Below the pieces are notes generated by a model, which made no database searches, had not been told where the DNA came from, and worked only from the letters and a program-made list of their open reading frames with translations. A DNA stretch of 64,000 nt. Source: Polaromonas sp. P2-4. GTDB taxonomy: Bacteria > Pseudomonadota > Gammaproteobacteria > Burkholderiales > Burkholderiaceae_C. The first letter of the stretch is position 1; every line of letters starts with the position of its first letter. Shown one piece after another: positions 8,849 through 18,971 of this stretch. The DNA lies in NCBI GenBank assembly GCA_024703855.1, contig CP087965.1:1976001-2040000 (forward strand). The letters run 5' to 3'. Made by a program: the position numbers and the translations under genes.

Positions 8849-9820
8849 ATCAAGCGTACTTTCCTCCGCCGGCTCGCGACAGGCTTGCTGCTGCTGGGTG
8901 CCACGGCGCATGTGCTGGCCGCCGAGTGGCCCGAGCGGCCGATCAAGCTCGTCGTGCCCTACCCGCCGGGCGGCTTGACCGACATCGTGTCGCGGCTCGT
9001 GGCCGACGAGGTGGGGAGAATCCTCGGAACCGCCGTGGTCATCGACAACCGGGCGGGCGCGGGCGGGCAAATCGGTCTGCAGGCGGTGCTGCAGGCGCCA
9101 CGGGACGGCTACACCATCGCCCTCGTCGTGCCCGCCACCATGGTCACGCTGCCACTGACCAACCCCGACTACAAGATCAAGCCGCTGGAGCAGTTCGAGC
9201 CGATCACCGTGGCGGTGGACACCTTCCTGACGCTGGTGGTCGATCGCCGGCTGGGCGTCCACACCCTGGCTGATTTCGCGGCCCATGCGCGCAAGAACCC
9301 GGGCAAGCTGAACTACGGCACGCCGGGCGCCGGGACCAGCTTCCATTTCAACAACGTGATCATGGCGCAAAAGCTCGGCATTGAGGCGGTGCATGTGCCC
9401 TACAAGGGCGAAGTCCAGATGCTCACCGACATCGCGGGCGGCCAGTTGCAGTACGCGCTCGTGTCCAACACCGCCAAGCCCTTCATCGACAGCGGCCAGG
9501 TCGTAGCCGTGGCGGTCACCTCGGACAAGCGCGTGGCCTCGCTGCCCAAGGTGCCGACCTTCAAGGAAAGCGGCGTGAACTTCACCTCCGAGGGCTGGGT
9601 GGGCTACGTGGCGGGGGCCGGCATCCCGGCACCCATCCTGGCCAAACTCAACGCCGCCTTTGTCAAGGCGCTGAACACGCCGTCGGTGAAGCTCAAGCTC
9701 ACCGAGATGGGCTATGCCGTGGTGGGCAACACCCCGGCGCAGTTCCGGTCCGTCGTCGAGGAAAGCACCCGGCACTACGCTGAGCTGGTGCGCTCGGGCG
9801 CCGTCAAGCTCGACAAATAG
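8846..9820 (+). CDS. TctC/Bug-family periplasmic substrate-binding protein
   Basis: Extracytoplasmic solute receptor of the tripartite tricarboxylate transporter (Bug) family, about 324 residues and intact. Signal peptide MIKRTFLRRLATGLLLLG to HVLAA, then EWPERPIKLVVPYPPGGLTD, VIDNRAGAGGQIG, NYGTPGAGTSFHFNN, VHVPYKGEVQMLTDIAGGQL and KVPTFKESGVNF, all hallmarks of the family. I set the start at ATG 8846 because the signal peptide begins there; upstream ATGs in a hexamer repeat at 8828, 8834 and 8840 are also possible. No TctA/TctB membrane genes are near. It probably binds the carboxylate or aromatic substrate of the CCO1 pathway. Confidence 0.93.
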   Translation: MIKRTFLRRLATGLLLLGATAHVLAAEWPERPIKLVVPYPPGGLTDIVSRLVADEVGRILGTAVVIDNRAGAGGQIGLQAVLQAPRDGYTIALVVPATMVTLPLTNPDYKIKPLEQFEPITVAVDTFLTLVVDRRLGVHTLADFAAHARKNPGKLNYGTPGAGTSFHFNNVIMAQKLGIEAVHVPYKGEVQMLTDIAGGQLQYALVSNTAKPFIDSGQVVAVAVTSDKRVASLPKVPTFKESGVNFTSEGWVGYVAGAGIPAPILAKLNAAFVKALNTPSVKLKLTEMGYAVVGNTPAQFRSVVEESTRHYAELVRSGAVKLDK

Positions 9821-9871
9821 CCTTTGATGTCCAAACCGTCTTTTTGATTTCCTTACCGCCAGAAGCCTCAC

Positions 9872-11414
9872 ATGCAGAAAATCCTCAAAACCTACCAGTC
9901 CACCCTCGCCGCGGACAACGATCACCCCTTCCTGCACGGCCCGTTCACGCCGGCGATGGACGAATACGTGGCCGACACCGACAGCATGCAGGTCATCGGC
10001 GAGATCCCCAAGGACCTGCACGGCATCTACGTGCGCAACACACACAACCAGGTGCACGAGTCCATCGGCATGTACCACCCCTTCGACGGCGACGGCATGC
10101 TGCACGCCATGCACTTCGAGGGCGGCAAGGCCACCTACCGCAACCGCTTCGTGCTGACCACCGGCTTCCTGGCCGAGCAGGCGGCTGGCCGTTCTCTCTG
10201 GCCCGGCATGCTGTCGCCGCAGCTGCAGGCGCGGCGCGGCTGGGGCGCCATGGGTGCCATGAAGGACAACGCCGGCACCGATGTGAAGATCCACGCTGGC
10301 AAGCTGCTGGCCGGCATGTCGCAGGGCAGCGAACCCTGGCGCTTGGACCCGATCACGCTGGAAACCCTGGGGCCAGACGAAGACTGGGCGCGCTACGTGC
10401 CGGATGGCGTGGCCTCGCACTACAAGGTTGACTCCGAAACCGGCGAGATGATGTTCTTCAACTACCCGGAGAAGCCGCCGTACATGAACTACGGCGTGAT
10501 CGACCGCCACAACCGCCTGGTGCACTACGTGCCGATCGAGCTGCCCGGCGCCCGCTGGCCGCACGACATGGGCATCACCAGGAACTACACCATCCTGCAC
10601 GACCTGCCGTTCCACTTCGACAACGAGCTGCTGGCCAAGGGACAGCGCAAGATGATGTTCTACCCCGACCGGCCGGCGCGCTGGCATCCTGCCGCGCCAT
10701 GGCGACTCGGCCTCGGTGCGCTGGTTCGAGGGCACGCCCTGCCACATCCTGCACCTGGCCAACTGCTATGAAGACGGCGACGAGGTCGTGATGGACGGCT
10801 GCATCATGCCCGACCCGCACAAGCCCAACGTGGGCCAGTCGCTGAGCGAAGGGCGCCAGGCCGCCTACGACAAGATCCGCGCGCATCTGGACAAGCACAA
10901 CAACCCGACCCTGATGTACCGCTGGCGCTTCAACCTGCGCACGGGCCAGACGCACGAGGAACAGATCGACGACGAGATCACCGAATTCCCCATGGTCAGC
11001 AACGACTACGTGGGCCGCCCCTACCGCTACAGCTTCAACGTGCTGTACGAGAAGGGCGAATGGCTGTTCCGCGGACTCAAGCGCTACGACCTGCTGACGC
11101 GCCAGACCCAGACGCTGGAGTACGGCAAGGGCTGCTTTGGCAGCGAGCCGCAGGTGGCGCGCCGCATCGGCGCCGTGGAAGAGGACGACGGTTATGTGCT
11201 GACCTTCGTCAACAACCTGCCCGAAAACCGCTCGGAATGCTGGGTGATCCCGGCCAGCGACATCTCCCAGGGACCGCTGGCGCGCATCATCCTGCCGCAC
11301 CGCATCTCGGCCGGCACGCATTCGGGCTGGATCGAGGGGGACCGCATCCATGGCGAGAACCGCGACCAGCGCTACATCCCCTCGACCGACCCGCGCTACG
11401 ACCTGCCCGTATAA
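9872..11414 (+). CDS. Carotenoid-oxygenase (RPE65) family dioxygenase, CCO1 (frameshifted)
   Basis: Non-haem iron C=C-cleaving oxygenase, about 513 residues. The family includes lignostilbene dioxygenases, isoeugenol monooxygenase and carotenoid cleavage enzymes. The four iron-binding histidines appear in DVKIHAGKLL, VASHYKVD, YTILHDLPFHF and SAGTHSGWI. Also visible are GEIPKDLHGIYVRN and FDGDGMLHAMHF. A frameshift near 10690 separates YPDRPAR from VRWFEGTPCHILHLANC. Odd points: HNQVHESIG replaces the common NGPNP turn, and the C-terminus extends to DPRYDLPV. It lies between two tctC genes. It would produce two carbonyl products, fitting the ALDH and SDR genes downstream. Confidence 0.88.
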
Positions 11415-11445
11415 CCCGTCCGCCATTTCAAACCAGGAGATACCC

Positions 11446-12416
11446 ATGCCGATTTTCAACCGCCGTTCTTTGCTGGGTGCCATCGCATTCAGCGCCCTGA
11501 CCCCGCTGGCCTGGGCTCAGGCCGACAACTTCCCCAGCCGACCCGTCAAGCTTGTCGTGAATTTCCCCGCGGGGGGATATGCGGACACGATTGCCAGGCT
11601 GTTCAGCAAAAAGCTGTCTGAAGCACTGAATACGCCGGTGATTGTGGATAACCGAGGCGGGGCCGGGGGCACCATCGGTGCCGATTTCGTCGCCAAGGCA
11701 CCCCCGATGGCTACACCCTCCTGTTGACACCCTTTGCGGTCTTCACCAACAAGAATCCGGAATTCAAAGCGACGTACGCGATGGAAGACTTTGTGCCGGT
11801 CGCGCCGTTGGTGGCCACCGCCCTGGTTTTGGCCGCATCGGCAGACAGCAAAATCTCGTCCCTGACCGATCTCGCGGCTTATGCCAAAAGCAACCGCCTG
11901 TCCTACGGCACCTACGGCACGATGTCGACGACACACATTGGACAGCACCGCCTCGCGCAACAGCTTCAGGCGAAGGACGCCGTGGCGGTTTCCTACCGCG
12001 GAGAAGCGCCGATGCTCGCCGACCTGTTGGGTGGCCAGATCCAGATTGGCGTTGTGTCGCCCGCCTCGGCAAAAGAATACCAAAAGGCGGGGAAGCTCCG
12101 CTTGCTCGGCGTGACCGGGCCCAAGCGCTACGAGTTCCTGCCTGAGGTTCCCACGCTGAAAGAGCAGGGTATCAAGGGGGTGGACTGGACCGATGGCGTC
12201 GTGGTGTTTGCCTCGTCCAAGACGCCACCCGCGGTGTTGGCGCATCTTCAGGCGACCTTCCAGAAGCTCATGTCCGACGAGGGCATGCTCGCCTCTTTGC
12301 GCGCCCAGTCCCACCAACCCTGGCTGAACATCACAAACGCGGCGCTCAAGGCTCAAATGGTGGCCGACAAGGTTTTCTGGGACAAGGCGCAAGCCGAAAT
12401 GGTCACGGCGAAGTGA
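11446..12416 (+). CDS. TctC/Bug-family substrate-binding protein (frameshifted)
   Basis: Periplasmic binding protein, about 323 residues. Signal peptide MPIFNRRSLLGAIAFSALTP ends at AWAQA; then NFPSRPVKLVVNFPAGGYAD, VIVDNRGGAGGTIGADFVAK. The frame breaks near 11700, where one C is missing from a C-run before the expected DGYTLLL; it resumes TPFAVFTNKNPEF, YGTYGTMSTTHIGQH, VSYRGEAPMLADLLGGQIQ and VPTLKEQGIKGVD. The ATG at 11446 is preceded by CAGGAG. It is closely similar in layout to the TctC at 18972-19946, which also precedes an SDR-ALDH pair. Confidence 0.88.
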
Positions 12417-12438
12417 CACGGTTCAAACGGAGTCAATG

Positions 12439-13210
12439 ATGAGCAATCTTCCTATATTCACGCCCCCCGCGGGGTTCCCGTCTCGCTGTCGTGGGTGGCT
12501 GCGGTGGCATGGGCCAAGCCTTGGTGCGCGCCGCATTGGAGTTTGGCCTGCGCGTGGCGGTGCTCGACCTTCCGCGCTCCTTGGCCCAGGCGCCGGTGCC
12601 GGAGGGCGTCTTGAGCCTCCCCTGCGATGTGAGCGACGAGGCCAGCGTGGCGGCCGCGTTCGAGCAGTTACATGCATCCTGGGGTGCGCTGGACACCCTG
12701 GTCAACCTGGTTGGATACACCGGCGAGCAAATTGCGGTGCGCGACATGCCCACCGCCGAATGGGACGGCATCACCGACACTTGCCTGCGCGGCATGTTCC
12801 TGGTGGCGCGTGCTGCGCTGCCGCTGCTGGAGGCCGGCGACAGCCCGAGCATGGTGCTGACCTCATCGACCTTCGGCCATCGGGTGGTTCATTCCGGCTA
12901 TGCGCCCTATGCGGCCTCCAAGGCTGGCGTGGTATCGCTTGGCAAGGCGCTGGCGACGGAGTGCGCGCCCCGCATCCGCGTGAACGTGGTGTCGCCCGGC
13001 GTTTTCCTGACGCCTTTTCTGACGGGCGGGCTGAGTCGTGACGAGCGTCAGACCGGCCTGAACATGGACAAATACCCTCAGATCGTCCCATTGGGTCGGT
13101 TGGGCGACCCGGCTGAAATGGTGGGGCCCATCCTGTTCCTGGCAGGCCCCGCCGCCAGTTACATCACGGGGCAGGTGCTGCATGTCAACGGCGGCATCTG
13201 GGCGCCTTGA
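12439..13210 (+). CDS. SDR-family oxidoreductase (one-base frameshift)
   Basis: Short-chain dehydrogenase of about 257 residues. The start MSNLPIFTPPAGF is separated from VVGGCGGMGQALV by one extra C near 12481. The cofactor loop is GGCGGMG instead of TGxxxGIG, and NLVGYTG replaces NNAG, but the catalytic SSTFG and YAASK are present, ending YITGQVLHVNGGIWAP. It is a clear paralogue of the SDR at 18161-18949, which has the same unusual motifs. ATG 12439 directly follows another ATG at 12436 with an upstream CGGAG. It is followed by an ALDH, suggesting successive oxidation of an alcohol or diol and an aldehyde. Confidence 0.85.
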
Positions 13211-13253
13211 GCATTTGGCGTTTTCGTTGGTCCAGACAACCAGGATGATTTGA

Positions 13254-14754
13254 GTGAAACATTACCCCCTCCGCGAAACCGTCTCCAGTTTCATCGACGG
13301 CACCTTTGTCGTCCCGTCTTTGCATAGCCACCGCATCGATGTCGTCAACCCGGCGAACGAGGCCGTGATCGCGCAACTGATCGAAGCCGATGCCGCGGAG
13401 GTCGATCGCTCCGTGCAGTCCGCCCGCAAAGCCTTCGAGGATGGCCGCTGGCACCGCCTGCCTCAGGAGCGACGCACGGCCGTGCTGCGACGCATCAGCG
13501 AACTCACGCAGCAGCATGCGGACGAATTGTGCTACCTCGAGAGTGTCGATCTGGGCATTCCAGCGGCCCAAGGCCAGGGTACGGTCGTCTCTCGCGTGGT
13601 GCGGAATTTCAATTTTTACGCGGATCACCTCAGCCAGGCGGCTGAGCGCGGTGCGGCTGGATGACCTCTATCAACGCTACGTCCATCGCGACCCCGTGGG
13701 CGTGTGCGCGCTGATCTCACCCTGGAACGCGCCGCTGATGCTGGCCACATCCAAGATCGCCCCGGCGCTGGCCTTCGGCAACTGCTGCGTCATCAAGGCG
13801 TCGGAATACACGCCGCTGGCCATCGCGCTTCATGGAGCTCCTTGCCGAGGCCGGCGTGCCGCCGGGCGTGGTGAACCTGGTGAATGGGCGCGGCCAGGTC
13901 ACCGGCAGTTCGCTGGTGGAGCACCCCGAGGTGGACATCGTTTCCTTCACGGGCGGCGCCATGGCGGGCCGAAGCATTGCGGCTTCTGCCGGGAGGCACT
14001 TGAAGAAGTGCGATCTGGAACTGGGGGAAAGTCGGCCAACATCGTCTCGGACAGCGCCGACCTCGATCAGGCGGTAGACGGCTCGCTGGCGGGCATTTAC
14101 GGCAACACTGGACAAATGTGTTTTGCTGGCTCTCGCATCTTGCTGCAGCGCGGCATCGCCGAGGCGTTCCTGGAGCGTTTCACCGCCCGTGCACGCGATC
14201 GTCGTGGGTGACCCGCTGGACATGGCCACCGAGATGGGGCCGCTGGCCTACGCCGCGCATCGCGACCGCGTGCTGTCCCACTGCCAGCCGCAGCCGGGCG
14301 TGAGCGTGGTGTGCGGTGGCCAGGCGCTGCAGCGTCCGGGCTACTTCATGCAACCCACTGTCCTGCTCGCCGATTCGCACGACGCCCCCGTGTGCCAGGA
14401 GGAGATCTTCGGTCCCGTGGCCACGGTGCTGGTTTATGACGACTTCCAGGACGCGCTGCGCATCGCCAACCAGACGCGCTACGGCTTGGCAGGCTATGTC
14501 TGGACCAACCGCCTGAACGAAATGACCGCGGCCTCGCAGCAGCTGCGTGCGGGGCGCTCTGATGATCAATTCGCCCATGGTGTTCGACCTGCGCATGCCG
14601 TTTGGCGGCTACAAGGAGTCGGGCGTCGGGCGCGAAGGCATCGAGGGCATCGCGCGCTGTACAGCGAGGAAAAAGCGTGGCCATTGCGCTGCGCCCCATC
14701 CCGTTGCCCAGGCGCATGGGGCACCAAGCGATCGGAGGTGCGCATGACAAATGA
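13254..14754 (+). CDS. Aldehyde dehydrogenase (several frameshifts)
   Basis: ALDH-superfamily enzyme, about 490 residues after correction. It starts at GTG 13254 (KHYPLRETVSSFIDGTFVVP). Segments in order across frames are SRVVRNFNFYADHLSQA, ALISPWNAPLMLATSKIAPA, ELLAEAGVPPGVVNLVNGRG, KSANIVSDSADLDQ, GNTGQMCFAGSRILLQRG (catalytic Cys in QMCFAGS), DPLDMATEMGPL, CQEEIFGPVATVLV and FGGYKESGVGREGIEG. Frame changes fall near 13655, 13830, 14030, 14195, 14560 and 14670. The stop at 14754 overlaps the next gene's start. It is a paralogue of the ALDH at 16663-18164. Six shifts in one gene suggest either decay or poor local sequence. Confidence 0.8.
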
Positions 14755-15442
14755 TCTGGTCCTGGTCCCGGGACTGAACAACACCCGCGCCGTGTTTGAC
14801 GGGGTGATGGCGGCCCTGCCGCCGGGCATTCGCGCGCAGGCCGTGGACAACCCGGCGCTCGACACCGTGGAAGCGATCGCGCAGGCGCTCCTGCCCACGC
14901 TGCCCGCGCGCTTCTGGCTCGCGGGATTTTCCTTTGGCGGCTACGTGGCGCTGGCCCTGCTGGAAGCGGCGCCCGAGCGGGTGCAGGGCATCGCCCTGCT
15001 CTGCAGCGCTCCGTTCGCCGACAGCCCGGCCGCCGCGTCCAGGCGCATGGCCGCCCTGGAGGCGGTGGCGCAGGGGCGCTACTTCGAGATGATCGAGGCA
15101 CAGGCGGCCAACGCCTTCCATCCGGACAGCCTGGGCAACGCCGCGCTCATGCAGGCGCGCCGCGCCATGGTGCGGGACTACGGCCCCGATCGCTACGCCG
15201 CCCATGTGCGCGCCACGGCGGCGCGGCCGGACCGCATGCACCTGCTCGACGGCAGCCGTCCCACCCTGGTGCTGGCGGCCTCGCACGACCAGGTCTTTGC
15301 GCCCGACACCGTGGCCCACTATGCCGCGGCCATACCGGGTGCCAGCCACGCGGTGGTGCCGGATGCCGGCCACCTGGCGCCCATGGAAAAGCCGCGCGAG
15401 GTGGCGCAGCACCTGGCGCGCTGGATGGGCGTGGCAGGCTGA
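14744..15442 (+). CDS. Alpha/beta hydrolase
   Basis: Intact 232-residue alpha/beta hydrolase. It starts MTNDLVLVPGLNNTRAVFDG at ATG 14744 with a strong GGAGGTG site. The nucleophile elbow is AGFSFGGYVAL, the acid lies in LVLAASHDQVFAPDT and the His in VPDAGHLAPMEKPREV. It overlaps the 3' end of the ALDH gene, so the two are probably translationally coupled. Similar in layout to the hydrolase at 33071-33772 (LIPGMLNTARIW, GFSMGGYVA), so each catabolic operon carries one. The reaction is probably ester or thioester hydrolysis; the substrate is unknown. Confidence 0.9.
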   Translation: MTNDLVLVPGLNNTRAVFDGVMAALPPGIRAQAVDNPALDTVEAIAQALLPTLPARFWLAGFSFGGYVALALLEAAPERVQGIALLCSAPFADSPAAASRRMAALEAVAQGRYFEMIEAQAANAFHPDSLGNAALMQARRAMVRDYGPDRYAAHVRATAARPDRMHLLDGSRPTLVLAASHDQVFAPDTVAHYAAAIPGASHAVVPDAGHLAPMEKPREVAQHLARWMGVAG

Positions 15443-15453
15443 TGCGGCAGGAT

Positions 15454-15525
15454 CTCGCGCCTTGTGCGCGAGCGCGACCCCACAAACTGACACGACAGGC
15501 ATTCTGGCTGCGGCCCGGGGGGCCG
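15454..15525 (+). terminator. Two GC-rich hairpins between hydrolase genes
   Basis: CTCGCGC (15454-15460) pairs with GCGCGAG (15466-15472), and CGGCCC (15511-15516) pairs with GGGCCG (15520-15525). The second is followed by TCGCATTTTG, a weak T-run. They lie in the 103-bp gap after the stop at 15442 and could cause partial termination before the next hydrolase gene. Confidence 0.35.
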
Positions 15526-15545
15526 TCGCATTTTGAAAGTCACCC

Positions 15546-16445
15546 ATGAAACGCAGCGACCACAGTATTCCCGTGCCCGGCGCCACGCTGGGTGCCTGGT
15601 GGTATCTGCCCGAGGGGCCGGGCCCCCACCCGGCCATTGTGATGGCGCATGGCTTCGCCGCCGTCAAGGAGATGTACCTGGACCGTTTTGCCGAACGCTT
15701 TGCGCGAGCCGGCTTTGCCGTGGTGGTGTTCGATCACCGCGGCTTTGGCGCCAGCGGCGGCGAGCCGCGCCAGGAGGCCGACCCGGTGCTGCAGGCACGC
15801 GATTACCGCCATGTGGTCACCTGGCTGTGCGCGCAACCGGAGGTGGACCGCGCGCGCATCGGCATCTGGGGGACCAGCTACAGCGGCGGCCACGTGCTGC
15901 AGGCGGCGGCGGTCGACCGGCGCGTGCGCTGCGTGGTGGCGCAGGTGCCCATGGTCAGCGGCCATGCGCAGACCCAGCGCCGGGTGCATCCGGGGCGGCT
16001 TCGGAGCATGCATGCGTTGTTCGACGAGGAGCGCGAGCGCCTGGCCGCCGGACAGGCGCCGCGCCTGCGTGCCATCATCCCGGCCGGGGATGGCGGGGCT
16101 GCCGTGTACGACGCGCCCGAGGCTGTGGCCTTCTACAGCCAGGGCCCGGTGCTGGCGCCGGGTTGGCGCAACGAGGTCACGCTCAGCACCGTGGCCCATT
16201 CCATCGAGTACGAGCCCGGTGCTCAGGTGGAGTACATCAGCCCCACGCCGCTGCTGATGATCGTGGCCAGCGAGGACACCATCACGCCCACCGACCTGGC
16301 GCTGGCCACCTACCAGCGCGCACTGGAGCCCAAGAAGCTGGTGCTGCTGCCGGGCGATCATTTTGTGCCCTATGTGCAGGCCTTCGAGGCCGCCAGCGGC
16401 GCGGCCCTGGACTGGTTCGCGCAGCACCTGCTGCCGCACGGCTGA
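15546..16445 (+). CDS. Alpha/beta hydrolase (dienelactone-hydrolase/acyl-peptidase type)
   Basis: Intact 299-residue hydrolase. Visible are HPAIVMAHGFAAVKEMYLDR, VVVFDHRGFGASGGEPRQEA, a nucleophile region GIWGTSYSGGHVLQAAAVD (G-T-S-Y-S-G), the acid in IVASEDTITPTD and a final His in LPGDHFVPYV. This layout matches the alpha/beta hydrolases annotated as X-Pro dipeptidyl-peptidase-like or dienelactone-hydrolase-like. It is the last gene of the plus-strand run and is followed by a strong hairpin shared with the convergent ALDH gene. Function in the pathway is not known. Confidence 0.88.
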   Translation: MKRSDHSIPVPGATLGAWWYLPEGPGPHPAIVMAHGFAAVKEMYLDRFAERFARAGFAVVVFDHRGFGASGGEPRQEADPVLQARDYRHVVTWLCAQPEVDRARIGIWGTSYSGGHVLQAAAVDRRVRCVVAQVPMVSGHAQTQRRVHPGRLRSMHALFDEERERLAAGQAPRLRAIIPAGDGGAAVYDAPEAVAFYSQGPVLAPGWRNEVTLSTVAHSIEYEPGAQVEYISPTPLLMIVASEDTITPTDLALATYQRALEPKKLVLLPGDHFVPYVQAFEAASGAALDWFAQHLLPHG

Positions 16446-16539
16446 CGCGGGCTGCCCTGCCCGCACGGGCCAGTGGAGTCGGTCACGGCGTTGTGGCAGG
16501 CCGATCCGCCGGTGCCGCGGGCAGACGGAACTCAGGCTG

Positions 16540-16610
16540 AATGCTATGAAAAATGCAGCTTGAAGCGCTTGCTGGACAAGCGCCAGGCTCAGTTTTTACT
16601 CATATCTGGG
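16540..16610. repeat. REP-like intergenic element (Comamonadaceae type)
   Basis: Between the convergent genes, GCGCTTG (16565-16571) pairs with CAAGCGC (16577-16583), flanked upstream by GCTATGAAAAATGCAGCTTG and downstream by CAGGCTCAGTTTTT. From memory, this arrangement resembles a short repeat common in Comamonadaceae intergenic regions, but I could not search for copies. Confidence 0.45.
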
Positions 16611-16618
16611 CATTAAAA

Positions 16619-16639
16619 CGCCCCGCGCAACGCGGGGCG
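16619..16639 (-). terminator. Rho-independent terminator for the minus-strand ALDH operon
   Basis: CGCCCCGCG (16619-16627) and CGCGGGGCG (16631-16639) form a perfect 9-bp stem with a CAA loop. Read on the minus strand the stem is followed by TTTTAATG. It lies 24 bp past the ALDH stop and may also help end the convergent plus-strand transcript. Confidence 0.75.
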
Positions 16640-16662
16640 TTCACTTTGGCGGGAGCCGTAGC

Positions 16663-18164
16663 TCAGGTGTTGCCCGCGCCCAGGCGTTCCATGGCCGGTC
16701 GCTTGAGTGCGATGGTCACGGTTTTTTCCTCGGTGTAGAAGTGGCGCATGCCGTCGACGCCTTCGCGGCCCAGGCCGGAGTTCTTGTAGCCGCCGAACGG
16801 GGAAGCGCAGGTCGAGGATCATGGGCGTGTTCACCAGCACCACGCCGGCCTGAATTTCGCGCGCTGCGCGGTTGGCTTGCTGCAGGTCGTTGCTCCACAG
16901 GTAGGACACCAGGCCGAACTCCGAGGCGTTGGCGATGGCGATGGCCTCGTCGAAGTCGTCGAAGATCTGGAAGGCCGCAAACGGGCCAAAGATCTCTTCC
17001 TGGCACACCCGCACATTGTTGGAGGGTGCCAGCACGGCCGTGGGCTCGAGGTAGTAGCCCTGCTCCAGGCCGTCGGGGCGCTTGCCGCCGCACAGCAGCT
17101 GGCCGCCTTCCTGCAAGGCAATGTCCACGAAGGACTGCACGCGTGCGTAGTGCGCGGCGTTGGACAGGGGGCCGACCTCGGTGGCCATGTCCAGCGGGTC
17201 GCCCACGCGGATGGCGCGCGCGCTCAACGAAGCGGCGGATGAACTCGTCCGCAATCGAGCGCTGCACCAGGATGCGTGACCCTGCAAAGCACTGCTGGCC
17301 GTTATTGGTGTAGATGGAGGTCAGCGCGCCATCGAGCGCATCGTCCAGGTTGGCCGATGCGGTGATGATGTTGGCGGACTTGCCGCCCAGCTCCAGGTCC
17401 ACGCGCTTGAGTCCGGGCGCGGCGGCGGCGGCAATGGTGCGGCCGGTCTGCGTGCCGCCGGTGAAGGACACCACGCGCACGGCAGGGTGGCGCACCAGCG
17501 CATCGCCCGTGATGTGGCCGCGGCCATTGACCATGTTCACCACGCCTGCGGGCACGCCCGCCTCGGTGAGGATGTCCATGAAGCGCGCCACCGCCAGCGG
17601 CGTGGTCTCTGCCGTCTTGACCACGCAGCTGTTGCCGAAGGCCAGGGCCGCCGCGATCTTGGTCGAGGCCAGCGCCAGCGGCGCGTTCCAGGGCGAGATC
17701 AACGCGGCCACGCCGGCGGGCTCGCGCACCACGTAGCGCAGGTAGCTGTCGTCCTGCATGCCGGCCTTTTCGGTGCTTTGCGACAGCCAGTCGGCAAAGA
17801 AGTCGAAGTTGCGCGTGATGCGCGGCAGTTGGCGTGTACGCAGGTAGCGCAGCGGCAGGCCGCTGTTGAGCGACTCCAGCCAGGCCAGCTCCTCGATGTG
17901 CTGCAGCGTCAGCACCACGATGCGCTGGAACACGCGGCGCTTGTCGGCCCCGGGCATGCGGGCCCAGACGCCGCTGCGGTAGCTGGCCTGCGCGGCCTCG
18001 ACAGCGGCCGCGGTCTCCTGGGCGTCGGCTTCGCAGACCTGGGCAATCTGCAGCCCGGTGGCCGGGTTGACCACGGGCAGCAATTGCGCGCTGGCGGGCT
18101 GCCAGCGGCCGTCGATGTAGCTGGTGACGACCTGCGTCACCGGGAAGGGAGTTGCCTTGTTCAT
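16663..18164 (-). CDS. Aldehyde dehydrogenase (two frameshifts)
   Basis: ALDH-superfamily enzyme, about 500 residues. It starts MNKATPFPVTQVVTSYIDGR and continues RNFDFFADWLSQSTEK, ALISPWNAPLALASTKIAAA, DLELGGKSANIITASANLDD (catalytic Glu region) and NNGQQCFAGSRILVQRS (catalytic Cys in QQCFAGS). Frame changes near 17225 and 16800 separate DPLDMATEVGPLSNAAHYAR and CQEEIFGPFAAFQIFDDF from the GGYKNSGLGREG-like end and the final RPAMERLGAGNT. It overlaps the SDR stop by 4 bases, indicating translational coupling. Paralogue of the ALDH at 13254-14754. It probably oxidises an aldehyde from the oxygenase or SDR step. Confidence 0.88.
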
Positions 18165-18949
18165 GCCATGTAGCTCCCACCGTTAACGTGCAGGGTCTGG
18201 CCCGTGATGTAGCTGGACGCGGGGCTCAGCAGGAACAGCAGGGCGTTGGCGATTTCCTCGGGAAGACCCATGCGCTGCAGAGGCACGCCGGAGACGAATC
18301 GCTGCATGTCCAGGCCGGTTTCCTTGGTGGCGCGGCCCGTGCCGCCCTTGAGGAAGGCGGTGTCGATCACGCCCGGCGCGATGCCGTTCACGCGCACGTC
18401 CGGCGCCCACTCGGTCGCCAGCGCGCGGATCAGGTTGATCACGCCGGCCTTGGAGGCCGCATAGGGTCCGTAGCCCACGTGCGGCACGCGCACGCCAAAG
18501 GTGGAGGAGACGAGCACGGCGCTGGGCTGGTGCCCATCGGCTGCGGACTGGCGCAGCAGGGGCGCGCTGGCGCGGGCCACCAGGAACATGCCGCGCAGGT
18601 CGGTGTTGACGATGTCGTCCCATTCCTGGGCGGACATGTTCTCCACGGCGATGCGTTCGCCGGTGTAGCCGGCCAGATTGACCAGGCCATCGATGCGGCC
18701 CCACTGGACTCGGATGCGCTCGAAAGCGGCCTGGACCTGGGCTTCAGATGACACGTCGCAGGCGATGGCCGTGACGCCTTCGGGCGGCTGGTATTGGGCA
18801 ATGGAGCGATCGATGTCGAGCACGGTCACGTCCAGGCCCAGGGCGCGGCTGGCCTGGACCAGGGCGCGGCCCATGCCGCCGCAGCCGCCGACGATGGCGA
18901 GCCGGAATCCGGTGACCGGTGTGAAGTGAGGGAGGGTGAATGTGTTCAT
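18161..18949 (-). CDS. SDR-family oxidoreductase
   Basis: Intact 262-residue short-chain dehydrogenase starting MNTFTLPHFTPVTGFRLAIV. The cofactor loop is GGCGGMG, as in its paralogue at 12439, rather than the textbook TGxxxGIG. NLAGYTG sits at the NNAG position; catalytic residues are in SSTFGVRVP and YAASKAG; it ends YITGQTLHVNGGSYMA. It lies between tctC and ALDH in a minus-strand operon and overlaps the ALDH start by 4 bases. The enzyme would oxidise a secondary alcohol or dihydrodiol; the identity is unknown. Confidence 0.92.
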   Translation of the reverse strand: MNTFTLPHFTPVTGFRLAIVGGCGGMGRALVQASRALGLDVTVLDIDRSIAQYQPPEGVTAIACDVSSEAQVQAAFERIRVQWGRIDGLVNLAGYTGERIAVENMSAQEWDDIVNTDLRGMFLVARASAPLLRQSAADGHQPSAVLVSSTFGVRVPHVGYGPYAASKAGVINLIRALATEWAPDVRVNGIAPGVIDTAFLKGGTGRATKETGLDMQRFVSGVPLQRMGLPEEIANALLFLLSPASSYITGQTLHVNGGSYMA

Positions 18950-18971
18950 ATGGGCTCTGGATGGCTTTGCG

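Noticed and set aside
8744..10762. A 672-codon open frame on the minus strand opposite tctC and CCO1
   Set aside because: It lies opposite strongly conserved genes, is rich in His, Val, Arg and Gly without domain motifs, and is the usual antisense open frame of high-GC coding DNA.
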